Made by a program: the position numbers and the translations under genes. 64,000 nucleotides of DNA, taken from assembly GCF_050971785.1 (NCBI RefSeq), contig NZ_JBPCCU010000001.1, positions 1,054,001 to 1,118,000 of the forward strand, read 5' to 3'. The first letter of the stretch is position 1; every line of letters starts with the position of its first letter. Origin of the DNA: Actinomadura_E scrupuli (GTDB lineage Bacteria > Actinomycetota > Actinomycetes > Streptosporangiales > Streptosporangiaceae). The notes under the pieces are model-generated. The model was not told where the DNA came from, searched no databases, and worked only from the letters and a program-made list of their open reading frames with translations. Of this stretch, positions 32,951 to 41,655 are shown in pieces.

Positions 32951-34023
32951 GCGCTCTCGTGCAGCGGGAAGCTGCTGAAATTCGCGAAGAATGGCTGGGC
33001 CGGGCGTCGTCGACGCTGCCCGCCGACCGTCCGGCCGCGCAGGCCGCCATCTCCGGGCTGTACCGCCTGATCGGGCTCGCTCCACCGCGTTTCCACTGGG
33101 TCGCCTCACCGGTCGCGGCCCTGGCGACCGTACCGCCGGGTGTCCGGCCACGGCCTTCGGAGACCGCCGAGCGCCTGTCCGAATGGCCGTTGCCACGCCG
33201 GTTCGCGGCGCTGATGAGGGAACTGTGCCGCGAGCTCGACGCCCAGGTCAGATGGGTCCATCAGCCGATGGACCGGCTGATCCGCCAGAAGGTCCGCAGC
33301 CCGCTCTCGCGGTCCTCCAGTTCGCTGTCCATGCCGCTGCGGGCGGCGCACGACACCGGATATCACCCGGGAGGCTGGTACGGGACGCAGTGCGTCTCCT
33401 GGATCGCCCACTATGACGCCCTGCGCCGGGTGGCCGGTGCGGTCTTCACCGCCGAGCAGACCCGGCGGTTCGAGCTGTGGGCGGCAGTGGCCCGGTCGTG
33501 CCGCTGGTGGTGGCCCCGTGAGGGCGTGTGCGTCATCTCCGAGCGGCCCCTCGCCGTGCACACGGAAGTGTGCGGCGACGAGGGCGAGGTGCGGTTGCAC
33601 AGGCCGGACGGCCCCGCGGTGCGGTACCCGGACGGGTGGGACGCGTACGCCTGGCACGGGACGCACGTGCCCGGCTGGGTGATCGCCGATCCGAGCGTCG
33701 CGCGGATCAGCCGGGAGGCCAACGTCGAGGTCAGGCGGTGCGCGATCGAGCACCTCGGCTGGGCGTCCTACATCGACCAGGCCGGGCTGCGGCTGGTCGC
33801 CTCCGCGCGGGACCCGGGCAACCCCGGCTCGGACCTGCACCTCTACGACCTGCGGCAGCGGACCAGGGTGCTCCTCGCCGTCAACGGGTCCGTCGAACGC
33901 GACGGGCGCCGCCGCCGGTACGGGCTGACCGTGCCGGGCTTCTTCGACGATCCCGTCGCCGCCGCCGCGTGGACCTACGGGCTGTCCGCCGAGCAGTACT
34001 CCCTTCTCGTCCGCCGAACCTGA
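32947..34023 (+). CDS. DUF6745-like protein
   Basis: 358 residues. The region about 205-250 (RLHRPDGPAVRYPDGWDAYAWHGTHVP) is the signature of DUF6745-type bacterial proteins, where a repeat-like HxxDGPA-Y-DG motif precedes a Trp-His pair. An N-terminal helical part (EIREEWLGRASSTLPADRPAA) and a C-terminal alpha/beta part (DLRQRTRVLLAVNGSVERDGRRRRYGLTVP) fill the usual length. No catalytic function is known to me. GTG 32947 is chosen because it meets the end of a short upstream frame. It probably forms a unit with the small gene that follows. Confidence 0.7.
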   Translation: MSALVQREAAEIREEWLGRASSTLPADRPAAQAAISGLYRLIGLAPPRFHWVASPVAALATVPPGVRPRPSETAERLSEWPLPRRFAALMRELCRELDAQVRWVHQPMDRLIRQKVRSPLSRSSSSLSMPLRAAHDTGYHPGGWYGTQCVSWIAHYDALRRVAGAVFTAEQTRRFELWAAVARSCRWWWPREGVCVISERPLAVHTEVCGDEGEVRLHRPDGPAVRYPDGWDAYAWHGTHVPGWVIADPSVARISREANVEVRRCAIEHLGWASYIDQAGLRLVASARDPGNPGSDLHLYDLRQRTRVLLAVNGSVERDGRRRRYGLTVPGFFDDPVAAAAWTYGLSAEQYSLLVRRT

Positions 34024-34033
34024 GGTGAACTCC

Positions 34034-34471
34034 ATGACCGTGACCCTTGCTTCGCTCTCCCGGCAGACCGGGCTCGCCGTGCTCGACCACCTCGAGCAGT
34101 CGGTGACCATCCCCGTCGTCGACGGACTCCAGGCCCAGGGCGACCTCATCGTCATCCCCCTTTCCGTCATCGGCGCCTCCGTGCGGGCCTGGCCCGGAGC
34201 CGCCTGGACGGACGTCCCTCCCGAGGGGGTCGAGCTGCTGCGCGGCGCGGCCGGGGGCAACCCGCACACCCTCGTCGCAGACCCCGGCACGTGCCGGTGG
34301 ACGACCGGCGTGTCGGACCCCGAGGGGTTGGCGATCGGCATCTTCGAGACCTCGGCCGCCGCCTACCTGCTGCATCCCGAGCACGGTGCCTCGGGCTGTA
34401 CGCCGGGTGCCTACGTCATCCGGAGGCAGCGCGAGCACGAAGGCCACCGGGCACGCCTCGTGGCCGACTGA
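34034..34471 (+). CDS. Hypothetical protein following the DUF6745-like gene
   Basis: 145 residues, ATG 34034, preceded by GAGG at eight bases; an in-frame GTG at 34025 is less likely. I do not recognise the family. It has no signal or membrane segment. The middle (IVIPLSVIGASVRAWPG, then VPPEGVELLRGAAGGNPHTLVADPG) and the end (AYLLHPEHGASGCTPGAYVIRRQREHEGH) look globular, with several His and one Cys. It sits ten bases behind the DUF6745-like gene, in the position where a small partner is expected. Confidence 0.65.
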   Translation: MTVTLASLSRQTGLAVLDHLEQSVTIPVVDGLQAQGDLIVIPLSVIGASVRAWPGAAWTDVPPEGVELLRGAAGGNPHTLVADPGTCRWTTGVSDPEGLAIGIFETSAAAYLLHPEHGASGCTPGAYVIRRQREHEGHRARLVAD

Positions 34472-34483
34472 TTCCCGGCACCC

Positions 34484-34535
34484 TCGTCCGGCCGTCCGTC
34501 CGTCCGTCCGTCCGTCCGGCCGTCCGTCCGTCCGG
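34484..34535 (+). repeat. CGTC tetranucleotide tract
   Basis: CGTC units are repeated about eleven times, with two single-base breaks (CCGGCCG). Directly after it, GGGCGGGCGGCA occurs twice (about 34538-34560). It fills most of the spacer between the hypothetical gene and the next hydrolase gene, where slippage could alter spacing. Confidence 0.85.
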
Positions 34536-34685
34536 CAGGGCGGGCGGCAGGGCGGGCGGCCGCGGTCCGGACCCGCGGCCGCCCGGCCGGTCTTCGGCGC
34601 AGGCCCGGCGCGTCGTCGTCGCCGAGGCCGGAGCGGTCGGTAGAACGGTCGCAGAGCGTGGCCGGGGACTGGGGGACGGGGCCGG

Positions 34686-35885
34686 ATGACGGATGCGGTG
34701 AACCGGCGTGAGCTGCTGCGGCGTATGGGCGGAGCGGTGGCGGGCGGTTCGCTCGCGGCGGTGACTCCGCCTGCCCGCGCACTCGCGTCCCCGGTGGCGG
34801 GTGCCTCCGTACCGCCGCGGCCGGTCGGGCCGGTGAACGCCGAGGTCGCGGCACGTCACGGCATGGCCTACAAGGCGATGCCGAGGGAGGCCACCGGTGT
34901 CGACGTCGAGTCTCTGATCACCATCGGCAGCGTCGGCGACCTGGTGTCCAGACGGGCGGCACTGATCGACTACGTGTGGAAGGGCGCGGGCCTTCCCTTC
35001 GGTGCGCCGCGCGTCAGACAGGACGTCGCGGTACCGGAACTCGCCGCGCTCCGGAGCCTGCGGCGCATCGACGAGCTGAGCGTTCCGCTCGCGCACGCGG
35101 TCTCGTCCAGGCTCTTTCACGTGCTGCCGCAGTGCGAGTGGAACCGCAGACTGGCGGTCTACCACAACGGCCATGGCGAGCCGCTCGGGACCATGCTCCG
35201 CACAACGCAGGCCCTGCTGGACCGGGGATATTCGGTACTGGCCTGCGCCATGCCGTTCAAGCATTGGAACCCCCCGTCGATCACGGAGCCGGGCGACGCG
35301 AGGAGACGGACCGTGATCACCTCCCACGATGACCTCGCCCGGTGGGAGTCGGCGGGCTTCTCGGCCCTCACCTTCTTCCTCGAGCCTGTCGCGATCGCGC
35401 TCAACCACGTGACCAGGACCTACCGGCCGACCTCGGTCCAGATGATCGGCCTGTCCGGCGGGGGATGGACCACGACCGTGTACGCGGCCATCGATCCCCG
35501 CGTCACCCGCAGCTACCCGGCGGCCGGATCCGTGCCGTTCTACCTGCGGTCGGCGCCGCCGAACGCGTGCTCCACCACCGGCGACTGGGAACAGCGCAGA
35601 GACGCCCTGCCGGGGTTCTACGCCATCGCCGGTTTTCTCGACCTGTACCTGATGGCGGCGGTGGGTCCCGGCCGCCGGCAGATACAGATCCTCAACCGCT
35701 TCGATCCCTGCTGCTTCAGCGGCGTCGGGCACCGCGGCTACGCCCCCGCGGTCAGCCACCGCGCCGCGGTCATCGGGGACGGCCACTGGGAGCTCGTCGA
35801 AGACGCCACCCACGACCGGCACACCATCTCCCCGTATGCCCTGTCGGTGATCCTGCACGACCTCGGCGTCCACGCGGACGGCTGA
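34686..35885 (+). CDS. Exported alpha/beta-hydrolase-like protein
   Basis: 399 residues. The N-terminus NRRELLRRMGGAVAGGSLAAVTPPARALA looks like a Tat signal. The central AVYHNGHGE-PLG, the nucleophile elbow GLSGGGWTTTVYAAIDPRV and the late EDATHDRHTIS, with a candidate catalytic His, make an alpha/beta-hydrolase of unknown substrate. Two Cys pairs (RSAPPNACSTTG; FDPCCFSG) fit an extracellular protein. It ends at a strong hairpin shared with the convergent gene. Confidence 0.72.
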   Translation: MTDAVNRRELLRRMGGAVAGGSLAAVTPPARALASPVAGASVPPRPVGPVNAEVAARHGMAYKAMPREATGVDVESLITIGSVGDLVSRRAALIDYVWKGAGLPFGAPRVRQDVAVPELAALRSLRRIDELSVPLAHAVSSRLFHVLPQCEWNRRLAVYHNGHGEPLGTMLRTTQALLDRGYSVLACAMPFKHWNPPSITEPGDARRRTVITSHDDLARWESAGFSALTFFLEPVAIALNHVTRTYRPTSVQMIGLSGGGWTTTVYAAIDPRVTRSYPAAGSVPFYLRSAPPNACSTTGDWEQRRDALPGFYAIAGFLDLYLMAAVGPGRRQIQILNRFDPCCFSGVGHRGYAPAVSHRAAVIGDGHWELVEDATHDRHTISPYALSVILHDLGVHADG

Positions 35886-35898
35886 CGGGAACGCCGCC

Positions 35899-35939
35899 GC
35901 GGAAGCGGCCCCGCCGGTCACCGGCGGGGCCGCCTCCGC
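35899..35939. terminator. Bidirectional terminator
   Basis: Arms 35899-35918 and 35920-35939 match at 19 of 20 positions (core GCGGCCCCGCCGGT), with the effective loop GGTCACC. It lies between two convergent genes, so it probably ends both transcripts. Confidence 0.85.
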
Positions 35940-35945
35940 AGCCGA

Positions 35946-36701
35946 TCACCCGCCGGCGGTGGAGCGGCTCAGCCAGTCGTCGAAACGGGTCGGGGCGAGC
36001 CGCGCGTCATCGCCCGGAATGAGGGTGCGCTCCTTCGGCTCCGCGCCGAAGTAGCCCGCGTCGGCGTCGGTGATCACCTCGCGCTTGTCGTCGTGCGCGC
36101 TGAGACCTCGCCGGATCAGCTCGTCCAGACGGAACTGCTCGGGGCCCGCCACCTCGACGGTGCCGTTCACCGCCGGGCCCACCGCGACGTCGGCCAGCGC
36201 TCCGGCGACGTCCTCGGCCGCGAGGGGCTGGATGAGCGCGGGCGGCAGGCGAACCGTGTCGCCGTGGGTGGCGGCGTCGGCGATGGCCTTGAGGAACTCG
36301 AAGAACTGCGTCGCACGCACGATCGAGTAGGGGACCGGGGAATCCTTGATCAGCTTCTCCTGCGCGATCTTCGCACGGAAGTAGCCGCTCTCCGGGAGAC
36401 GCTCGCTCCCCACGACCGACAATGCGACGTGGTGCCCCACCCCCGCGGCCGCTTCCGCGGCGAGCAGGTTGCGGGTCGAGGTCTCGAAGAACTCCAGCAC
36501 CGCCGCGTCCTCCCAGGAGGGGGAGTTCGACACGTCGACGACCGCGGAGGCGCCTTCGAAGGCTTCGGCCAGCCCTTCGCCGGTGACGGAGTTGACGCCC
36601 GAGCTGGGCGACGCCGCCACCGCCTCATGACCCTGCTCGCGGAGCTTGGACACGAGCTTGGAGCCGATGAGCCCACTGCCGCCGATCACCACAATTTTCA
36701 T
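35946..36701 (-). CDS. NmrA/SDR-type NAD(P)-binding protein, ECF41 partner
   Basis: 251 residues. It starts MKIVVIGGSGLIGSKLVSKLREQGHEAVAASP, with the GGSGLIG dinucleotide loop, and continues like NmrA-type atypical SDRs (VVDVSNSP, YFRAKIAQEKLIKDSPVPYSIVRATQFFEF). The usual catalytic Tyr-x-x-x-Lys is represented by YFRAK. ATG 36701 is preceded by GGGGAGA. The gene lies next to an ECF41-type sigma factor, a group often linked to carboxymuconolactone decarboxylase, oxidoreductase or epimerase genes, and its upstream region has the expected sigma target motif. Confidence 0.85.
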   Translation of the reverse strand: MKIVVIGGSGLIGSKLVSKLREQGHEAVAASPSSGVNSVTGEGLAEAFEGASAVVDVSNSPSWEDAAVLEFFETSTRNLLAAEAAAGVGHHVALSVVGSERLPESGYFRAKIAQEKLIKDSPVPYSIVRATQFFEFLKAIADAATHGDTVRLPPALIQPLAAEDVAGALADVAVGPAVNGTVEVAGPEQFRLDELIRRGLSAHDDKREVITDADAGYFGAEPKERTLIPGDDARLAPTRFDDWLSRSTAGG

Positions 36702-36802
36702 GATCTCCCCTTCTTCGCTGTCGTCCGGCCGCCGCGGCGGCAGGACGTCTCTGCACTTCGGCCGTCTGAATCGACGGTTTTGATCAGACCTGCAGGAGGA
36801 GA

Positions 36803-36829
36803 GACCGGGCAGCGGCCGCGTCTGTGACA
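36803..36829 (-). promoter_or_regulatory. Candidate ECF41 promoter (TGTCACA-N16-GGTC)
   Basis: On the reverse strand TGTCACA (36829-36823) is followed after exactly 16 bases by GGTC (36806-36803). From memory the ECF41 target is TGTCACA-N16-CGTC, so the -35 matches fully and the -10 at three of four. It lies about 100 bases before the oxidoreductase start, which leaves a long leader. Confidence 0.65.
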
Positions 36830-36911
36830 GCTGGTGCGACCACGAGTGCCGCACGCCCGGACCGGTGGGGCGGGCGCGCTCGGGGCCGGGCGTGGTGCTG
36901 TGACGTGCCTC

Positions 36912-37805
36912 TCACCGCGCCGGTGAGAACCTTGCGAGTTTGGCCGGGTTCATCACCCACAAGATCTGGTCGATGCCTTCCGCCGAGGCGCTGATGGTGA
37001 CGAGCGCGACGACGGTCTCCCCGTGCGAGACCAGCACGCCCGGCTGCCCGTTCGCCTCCACCCAGGCGACCGTCGCTCCCGGCCAGAAGGACGGTGCGAA
37101 CGCCTTGACGACCTTCGCGACGCGGGTACGGCCGATCACCGGGATCCGCGCGGCACGCACGGCGCCCCCGCCGTCCGAGTAGCTGACGACGTCCGAGGCG
37201 AGGAGCTCCTCCAGTGCGGCGAGCTCGCCTGTCCGGGCCGCGGCGATGAAGGCCTCCAGAAGCCGGCGATGCGCTGCCGAGCTCACCGGTGTGCGGCGCC
37301 CGGCGGCGATGCGTTTGCGCGCCCGGCTGACGAGCTGCCGGGTGTTGGCCTCACCCAGCTGGAGGATGGCCGCGATCTGGCCGTACGGGTAGTCGAACGA
37401 CTCCCGGAGCACGTACGCCGCTCGTTCCGTGGGCGAGAGCCGCTCCAGGAGGAGCAGGACCGCGAGTTCCAGCGCCTCGCCCCGCTCGACTCCGGCTTCG
37501 GGGCCGGCGCTGGTGTCCACCGGTTCGGGAAGCCAGGTGCCGACGTACGTCTCGCGGCGCTTCCGGGCGGACTGGGCGACGTTGATCGCCAGGCGGGTCG
37601 TCGCCGTGGCGAGGAACGCCGGCGGGTCCAGGACGGCCGCGCGGTCCGTGGTCTGCCACCGTACCCAGACCTCCTGCACGATGTCCTCGGCCTCCGCCGC
37701 GCTGCCGAGCATGCGATAGGCGATGCCGAAGAGCCGGGGGCGCAGACCGTCGAAGACCGAGGCGGCCTGATCCAGTGCACTCGCCGGTGGGTGTCCTGAG
37801 TGCAT
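36912..37805 (-). CDS. ECF41-type sigma factor
   Basis: 297 residues. Sigma region 2 (FGIAYRMLGSAAEAEDIVQEVWVRW) and region 4 (LERLSPTERAAYVLRESFDYPYGQIAAILQL) are followed by a SnoaL-like C-terminal extension. This extension has YSDGGGAV and the late NPAKL motif, both diagnostic for ECF41, where the tail replaces a separate anti-sigma factor. The target is probably the adjacent oxidoreductase gene. No transmembrane anti-sigma gene is nearby. GGGGCGGGGG about 10-20 bases upstream is a weak ribosome site. Confidence 0.92.
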   Translation of the reverse strand: MHSGHPPASALDQAASVFDGLRPRLFGIAYRMLGSAAEAEDIVQEVWVRWQTTDRAAVLDPPAFLATATTRLAINVAQSARKRRETYVGTWLPEPVDTSAGPEAGVERGEALELAVLLLLERLSPTERAAYVLRESFDYPYGQIAAILQLGEANTRQLVSRARKRIAAGRRTPVSSAAHRRLLEAFIAAARTGELAALEELLASDVVSYSDGGGAVRAARIPVIGRTRVAKVVKAFAPSFWPGATVAWVEANGQPGVLVSHGETVVALVTISASAEGIDQILWVMNPAKLARFSPAR

Positions 37806-37849
37806 GATCGCGATCGCCCCCGCCCCTTTCTGCCGTGCGATCTTTCATT

Positions 37850-38596
37850 TTACCGGCGAGGTGATCGGCCGTTCCCGCTGGTAGGCGCTGTGCCGGAGAG
37901 GGGAAGCCGGAGCACGAAGCGCGCTCCACCGCCGGGGGCGTCCTCGACGTGCAGGGTGCCGTGGTGGGCGTGGGCGATCTCGCGGGCGATGGCCAGGCCG
38001 AGGCCGGTCCCCCCGTCGTGGCGGGAGCGGGCGTTGTCGAGCCGGGCGAAGCGTGCGAAGACGCGCTCGCGGTCCTGGGCGGGGACGCCGGGTCCGTCGT
38101 CGGTGACGGTGAGTTCCACGCCGGCGTCCTGGTGGCGTACCTGGACCTGTATCTCGTGCCGGGCGTGTTTGCGGGCGTTGTCGAGCAGGTTGCCGACCAG
38201 CCGGTCCAGGTGGGCGGGGATCGCGTCGACGGTGACCGCGGGCGCCGTCCGCAACCGGATGTCCGGGCCGCCGGTCCGCTGGAGGGCATGGGCATGGACC
38301 GTGGCGGTGAGGTCGACGGGCCGGTGCCGGGAGGGCGTGTCGGTGGCGACCTGTACGAGCAGGAGAAGGTCGGCGGTGATCGCCTCCAGCCGGCCGACGT
38401 CACGGAGCGCCGCGCCGAGGAGCCGGGGCAGGTCGGTCTCGGCGGGGTGCAGCCGGGCCTCCTCGAGTTCGGCCCGGAGCCCGGCGAGGGGGGTGCGCAG
38501 CTCGTGGGCCGCGTCGGCGGCGAAACGGTGCTGCCAGGACGGCACCCGGTCGGTGGACGGGTCGCCGCACGTGAGTTCACAGCGAATCGAGATCAT
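37850..38596 (-). CDS. Short orphan histidine kinase, probably N-terminally truncated
   Basis: 248 residues. It begins almost directly at the dimerisation domain (RFAADAAHELRTPLAGLRAELEEARLHP, His31) and has a full HATPase with N-box GNLLDNARKHA and GGTGLGLAIA. The sensor, membrane and HAMP parts normal to this class are absent, and the first 20 residues are unlike any kinase. Yet GGGGAG lies well placed before ATG 38596, so a soluble protein could be made. No response regulator is adjacent. A decayed remnant is as likely as a functional orphan. Confidence 0.65.
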   Translation of the reverse strand: MISIRCELTCGDPSTDRVPSWQHRFAADAAHELRTPLAGLRAELEEARLHPAETDLPRLLGAALRDVGRLEAITADLLLLVQVATDTPSRHRPVDLTATVHAHALQRTGGPDIRLRTAPAVTVDAIPAHLDRLVGNLLDNARKHARHEIQVQVRHQDAGVELTVTDDGPGVPAQDRERVFARFARLDNARSRHDGGTGLGLAIAREIAHAHHGTLHVEDAPGGGARFVLRLPLSGTAPTSGNGRSPRR

Positions 38597-38736
38597 CTTT
38601 TACTCTCCCCGGAGTTCCGGCGATCGGCATGAACGGCCCTTTCTTCCAGCCGGTCACCAGCTAGGACAGGGCAGTCCCCGGGTTCGTGACAGAGCGGGCT
38701 GCGCCGGCACCGCCCAGGCCACGCCGAACCCGCAGC

Positions 38737-38742
38737 TAAAGT
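38737..38742 (+). promoter_or_regulatory. Candidate -10 box of a leaderless ltrA transcript
   Basis: TAAAGT ends six bases before ATG 38749 and no Shine-Dalgarno sequence is present, the expected pattern for a leaderless gene in actinobacteria. No clear -35 box is visible. Confidence 0.4.
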
Positions 38743-38748
38743 ACGTGC

Positions 38749-39962
38749 ATGTCGCTGCTCCGGACCCGGATGGTCGCCCGTGACCTGGGGGAGCCGCATC
38801 GGGTCTCCAGCCCGCTCGAACTGCTCTTCGACCTGACCTTCGTCGCCGCGGTGTCACAGATCGCGGGCCGGCTCGCCCACGCGACCGAGGAGGGCCACGG
38901 CCTGCAGGCGGCCGGGCCGTTCCTCATGGTCTTCTTCGCCATCTGGTGGGCGTGGATGAACTTCACCTGGTTCGCCTCCGCGTACGACACCGACGACGTG
39001 CTCTACCGCGTCATGACCCTGGTGCAGATGGCCGGTGTGCTCGTGCTCGCGGCCGGTGTGCCCGCGGCGTTCGAGGGCGACTTCACCGCCGTGACGATCG
39101 GCTATCTCGTCATGCGCGTCGGGCTGGTGAGCCTGTGGCTGCGAGCCGCGGTCGCGCACCCCCAGGGGCGCACGACGGCTGTTCGCTACGCGATCGGCGT
39201 CTCGTTCGTGCAGGTGCTCTGGGTGTCCCGGCTCGCCCTGCCGGGCGACGGGCCGCTCTGGGTGTACTTCGTGCTCGTGGCGCTCGACCTCTCCGTGCCC
39301 CCGATCGCGGAGCGTACGGGAGGGACGGCCTGGCACCCGCACCACATCGCCGAGCGGTACGGGCTGTTCACGATCATCCTGCTCGGCGAGAGCGTGCTCG
39401 CGGCGACGAACGCGGTGCAGGGCGCGGTCACGCATGGGCTGAGCGCCCATCTCGTCGTCATCGCGCTGGCCGGCCTCGTCATCCTCTTCGCGCTGTGGTG
39501 GATCTACTTCTCCGAGCCCGCCGGCGACGGGCTCGAGGCGCGGCGGAACACATCGTTCTTCTGGGGTACGGGCACTACCTGATATTCGCGGCGCTGGCGG
39601 CGCTCGGTGCGGGACTCGAGGCCGCGGTCGCGTCGGCCGGTGAGGGCGAGCACCACATCGAGGCGGGTGCGCAGGCCGTGGTCGCCTCGGTGGGGATTCC
39701 CGTCGCCGTGGTGCTCGTCATGCTGTGGGTGCTGCACGCTCCCCTGCACCGCAACGTGGTGCGGCCGGAGTCGATCGGCGGCGCGGCGGTGCTCGTGCTG
39801 CTCACCGCGCTCGTCGCGCCCGCCATCGGCGTCGCCGCCGGGCTCACGATCATCGCCGTGGTGCTCGTGCTCCTGCTGGGGGTGACGTTCGCACGCGAGG
39901 CCCTCCGGTCGCGGAGCCGGTGGGCTCCGGCGACCGCCGCCGAAGGGCCGGCCCCGGTGTGA
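38749..39962 (+). pseudogene. Low-temperature-requirement A (LtrA) protein, frameshifted
   Basis: The first frame (38749-39582) gives LtrA up to RRNTSFFWG and then runs into TGTT-stop. The remaining family sequence (YGHYLIFAALAALGAGLEAAV onward, to 39962) continues in another frame. Adding one base in the G-run 39563-39566 would restore a normal 404-residue multi-pass membrane protein with SPLELLFDLTFVAAVSQ at the start and HHIAERYGLFTIILLGESVLA in the middle. It is either a real single-base deletion or an assembly error in a homopolymer. LtrA proteins are membrane proteins of unclear function. Confidence 0.85.
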
Positions 39963-40020
39963 CGCCGTCGCGCCACTCGCCGGAGCCGGTACCGGGCTGT
40001 CGCGGTGCCGGGTCCCGCGG

Positions 40021-40051
40021 GACGCCCGCCCGCGCGGGGCGGGCGGGCGTC
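40021..40051. terminator. Terminator between ltrA and the chitinase gene
   Basis: GACGCCCGCCCGC (40021-40033) and GCGGGCGGGCGTC (40039-40051) make a perfect 13-bp stem with a 5-base loop between convergent genes. Confidence 0.85.
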
Positions 40052-40073
40052 GCGGGGGAGCGGACCTCGCGGG

Positions 40074-41642
40074 TCAGAAGCCGGCGGTGATCTGGGTGAA
40101 CTGCCAGGTGTTCTGGGAGATGCCGCTGCAGTTGGACACGACACCGCCGCCGGGGCAGGGGCGGTCGCGGTTGACGGCCCAATAGGCGAGGCGGGTCAGG
40201 CCCTTGGACTTGGCCCAGTCGCGGATCTGGGTCCAGGTCGCGGGGGTCGTCACCTCCTGCTGGTCGGACAGCCCGTTCATGCCGGAGATGCCCATGTGGC
40301 TGTAGGCCGTGGCGTCGTCCCAGCCCCAGGCGGACTTCAGGACGTTCTTCAGGCCTTCGGAGGCGCTGACCGTGCTGCCGTACATGTCGGCGCCGCCGCC
40401 GAAGTCGAAGGGCATGATCGTGTAGTTGTCGACGTTGACGCCCAGGGCCTTGGACTGGTTGATCAGCCGGGTGCCCCAGTACGTCGGCCCCGTCGTGGTG
40501 GTGCCGAGGGTGATGACGACCTTGACGTTCGGGTTGTTCTGCTTGATGATCTTCAGTCCGCCGAGGATCCGGTCCTGGACGACCTCGTTCTCCATCTCGT
40601 CGGTGTTCTCGATGTCGAAGTCGACCGCGATGGGGCCGTAGGCGTTGATGACCTGCTGGACGGCGCCCGCGAACGCCGACGACGAGGAGCAGTTCGGTCC
40701 GAGCTTGTTGCCCTGCCAGCCGCCGAAGGAGATCTGTACGCTGCCACCCGCGGACTTGATCGCGGAGATCGTCGAGGCGTCGGTGCCGCCGGTCAGCGGA
40801 CGGTTGCCGTCCCAGGCCGGGGTGCAGCCGCCGCCGGAGAGCATGAACGCCATCGTGAACGACTTGACGCCGGTCGAGCTCATGACGGAGGTCGCGCTGG
40901 GCGGGTCACCCCAGCCGAGGTAGAGGTAGGGGGCGCCGGGCAGCTTGCTCCCCGGCGGAGGCGGCTGGCACCCGGTGGTCGTCCCGGTCACCGTGCCGCT
41001 CTTCGCGGACTCGCCGTTGGCGTTGTACGCCGCCACCGCGTAGCTGTGCGACGTGCAGGCGGCCAGTCCCGAGATGCTGGCGGAGGTGCCCGTCACGGTG
41101 GCCCGGACGGTCGTGCCCTCGTAGACGCGGTAGCCGGTGACCGTGCCGGACGAAGCGGACCACGACAGCGAGATCGCCGACGCGGTGGAGCCGGTCACCG
41201 AGGGGGTGCCGGGGACTCCCGGCGCGCCGGGCGGTGGCGGTGTCCCGCCGCCGCAGGACGCGCCGTTGATGGTGCAGTTCGCCGGTGCGCCGCTGAAGTT
41301 GCCGGGGCTGCCGTTGAACCCGAAGCTGATGGACGCGCCCGCGGCGAGCGTCGGCGCCCAGGACGGGTTGGCGAACGTGTAGTGCTGCCCGCTGCGGGTC
41401 ATCTGGGTGTCCCACGCGGTGGTCACGGAGTACCCGGCGGGCAGGTCGACCTGGATGCTCCAGCCGTTGACCGTGCTCGACGTGCCGTTGGTGATCGTGT
41501 ACTTGCCTTCGAACCCCGAGCCCCAGTCCTGGGTCTTGGTGAAGGTCGCGGTGAGCCCGGCGGCCAGGGCCGGTCCGCTGAGCACGGTGGTGGTGAAGGT
41601 CATGGCCAGCACGGCCGCGACGACGAGACGCAAGATTCTCAT
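40074..41642 (-). CDS. Secreted GH18 chitinase with CBM2 and fibronectin type III domains
   Basis: 522 residues. Signal peptide 1-28 ends ALAAG. A CBM2-type cellulose/chitin-binding domain follows (ATFTKTQDWGSGFEGKYTITN...WAPTLAAGASISFGFNGSPG). Next come a Pro/Gly linker, a fibronectin III domain (PGTPSVTGSTASAISLSWSAS) and a C-terminal GH18 barrel. Its active-site strand reads VDFDIE, with Asp341, Asp343 and the catalytic Glu345. ATG 41642 is preceded by GGAG. It should hydrolyse chitin outside the cell. It begins only 13 bases after the remains of a second chitinase, and may use that gene's promoter. Confidence 0.93.
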   Translation of the reverse strand: MRILRLVVAAVLAMTFTTTVLSGPALAAGLTATFTKTQDWGSGFEGKYTITNGTSSTVNGWSIQVDLPAGYSVTTAWDTQMTRSGQHYTFANPSWAPTLAAGASISFGFNGSPGNFSGAPANCTINGASCGGGTPPPPGAPGVPGTPSVTGSTASAISLSWSASSGTVTGYRVYEGTTVRATVTGTSASISGLAACTSHSYAVAAYNANGESAKSGTVTGTTTGCQPPPPGSKLPGAPYLYLGWGDPPSATSVMSSTGVKSFTMAFMLSGGGCTPAWDGNRPLTGGTDASTISAIKSAGGSVQISFGGWQGNKLGPNCSSSSAFAGAVQQVINAYGPIAVDFDIENTDEMENEVVQDRILGGLKIIKQNNPNVKVVITLGTTTTGPTYWGTRLINQSKALGVNVDNYTIMPFDFGGGADMYGSTVSASEGLKNVLKSAWGWDDATAYSHMGISGMNGLSDQQEVTTPATWTQIRDWAKSKGLTRLAYWAVNRDRPCPGGGVVSNCSGISQNTWQFTQITAGF

Positions 41643-41655
41643 GGGTGTGCTCCAC

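Noticed and set aside
34484..34535. CGTC tract as a CRISPR array
   Set aside because: It is a simple tetranucleotide repeat with no spacers.
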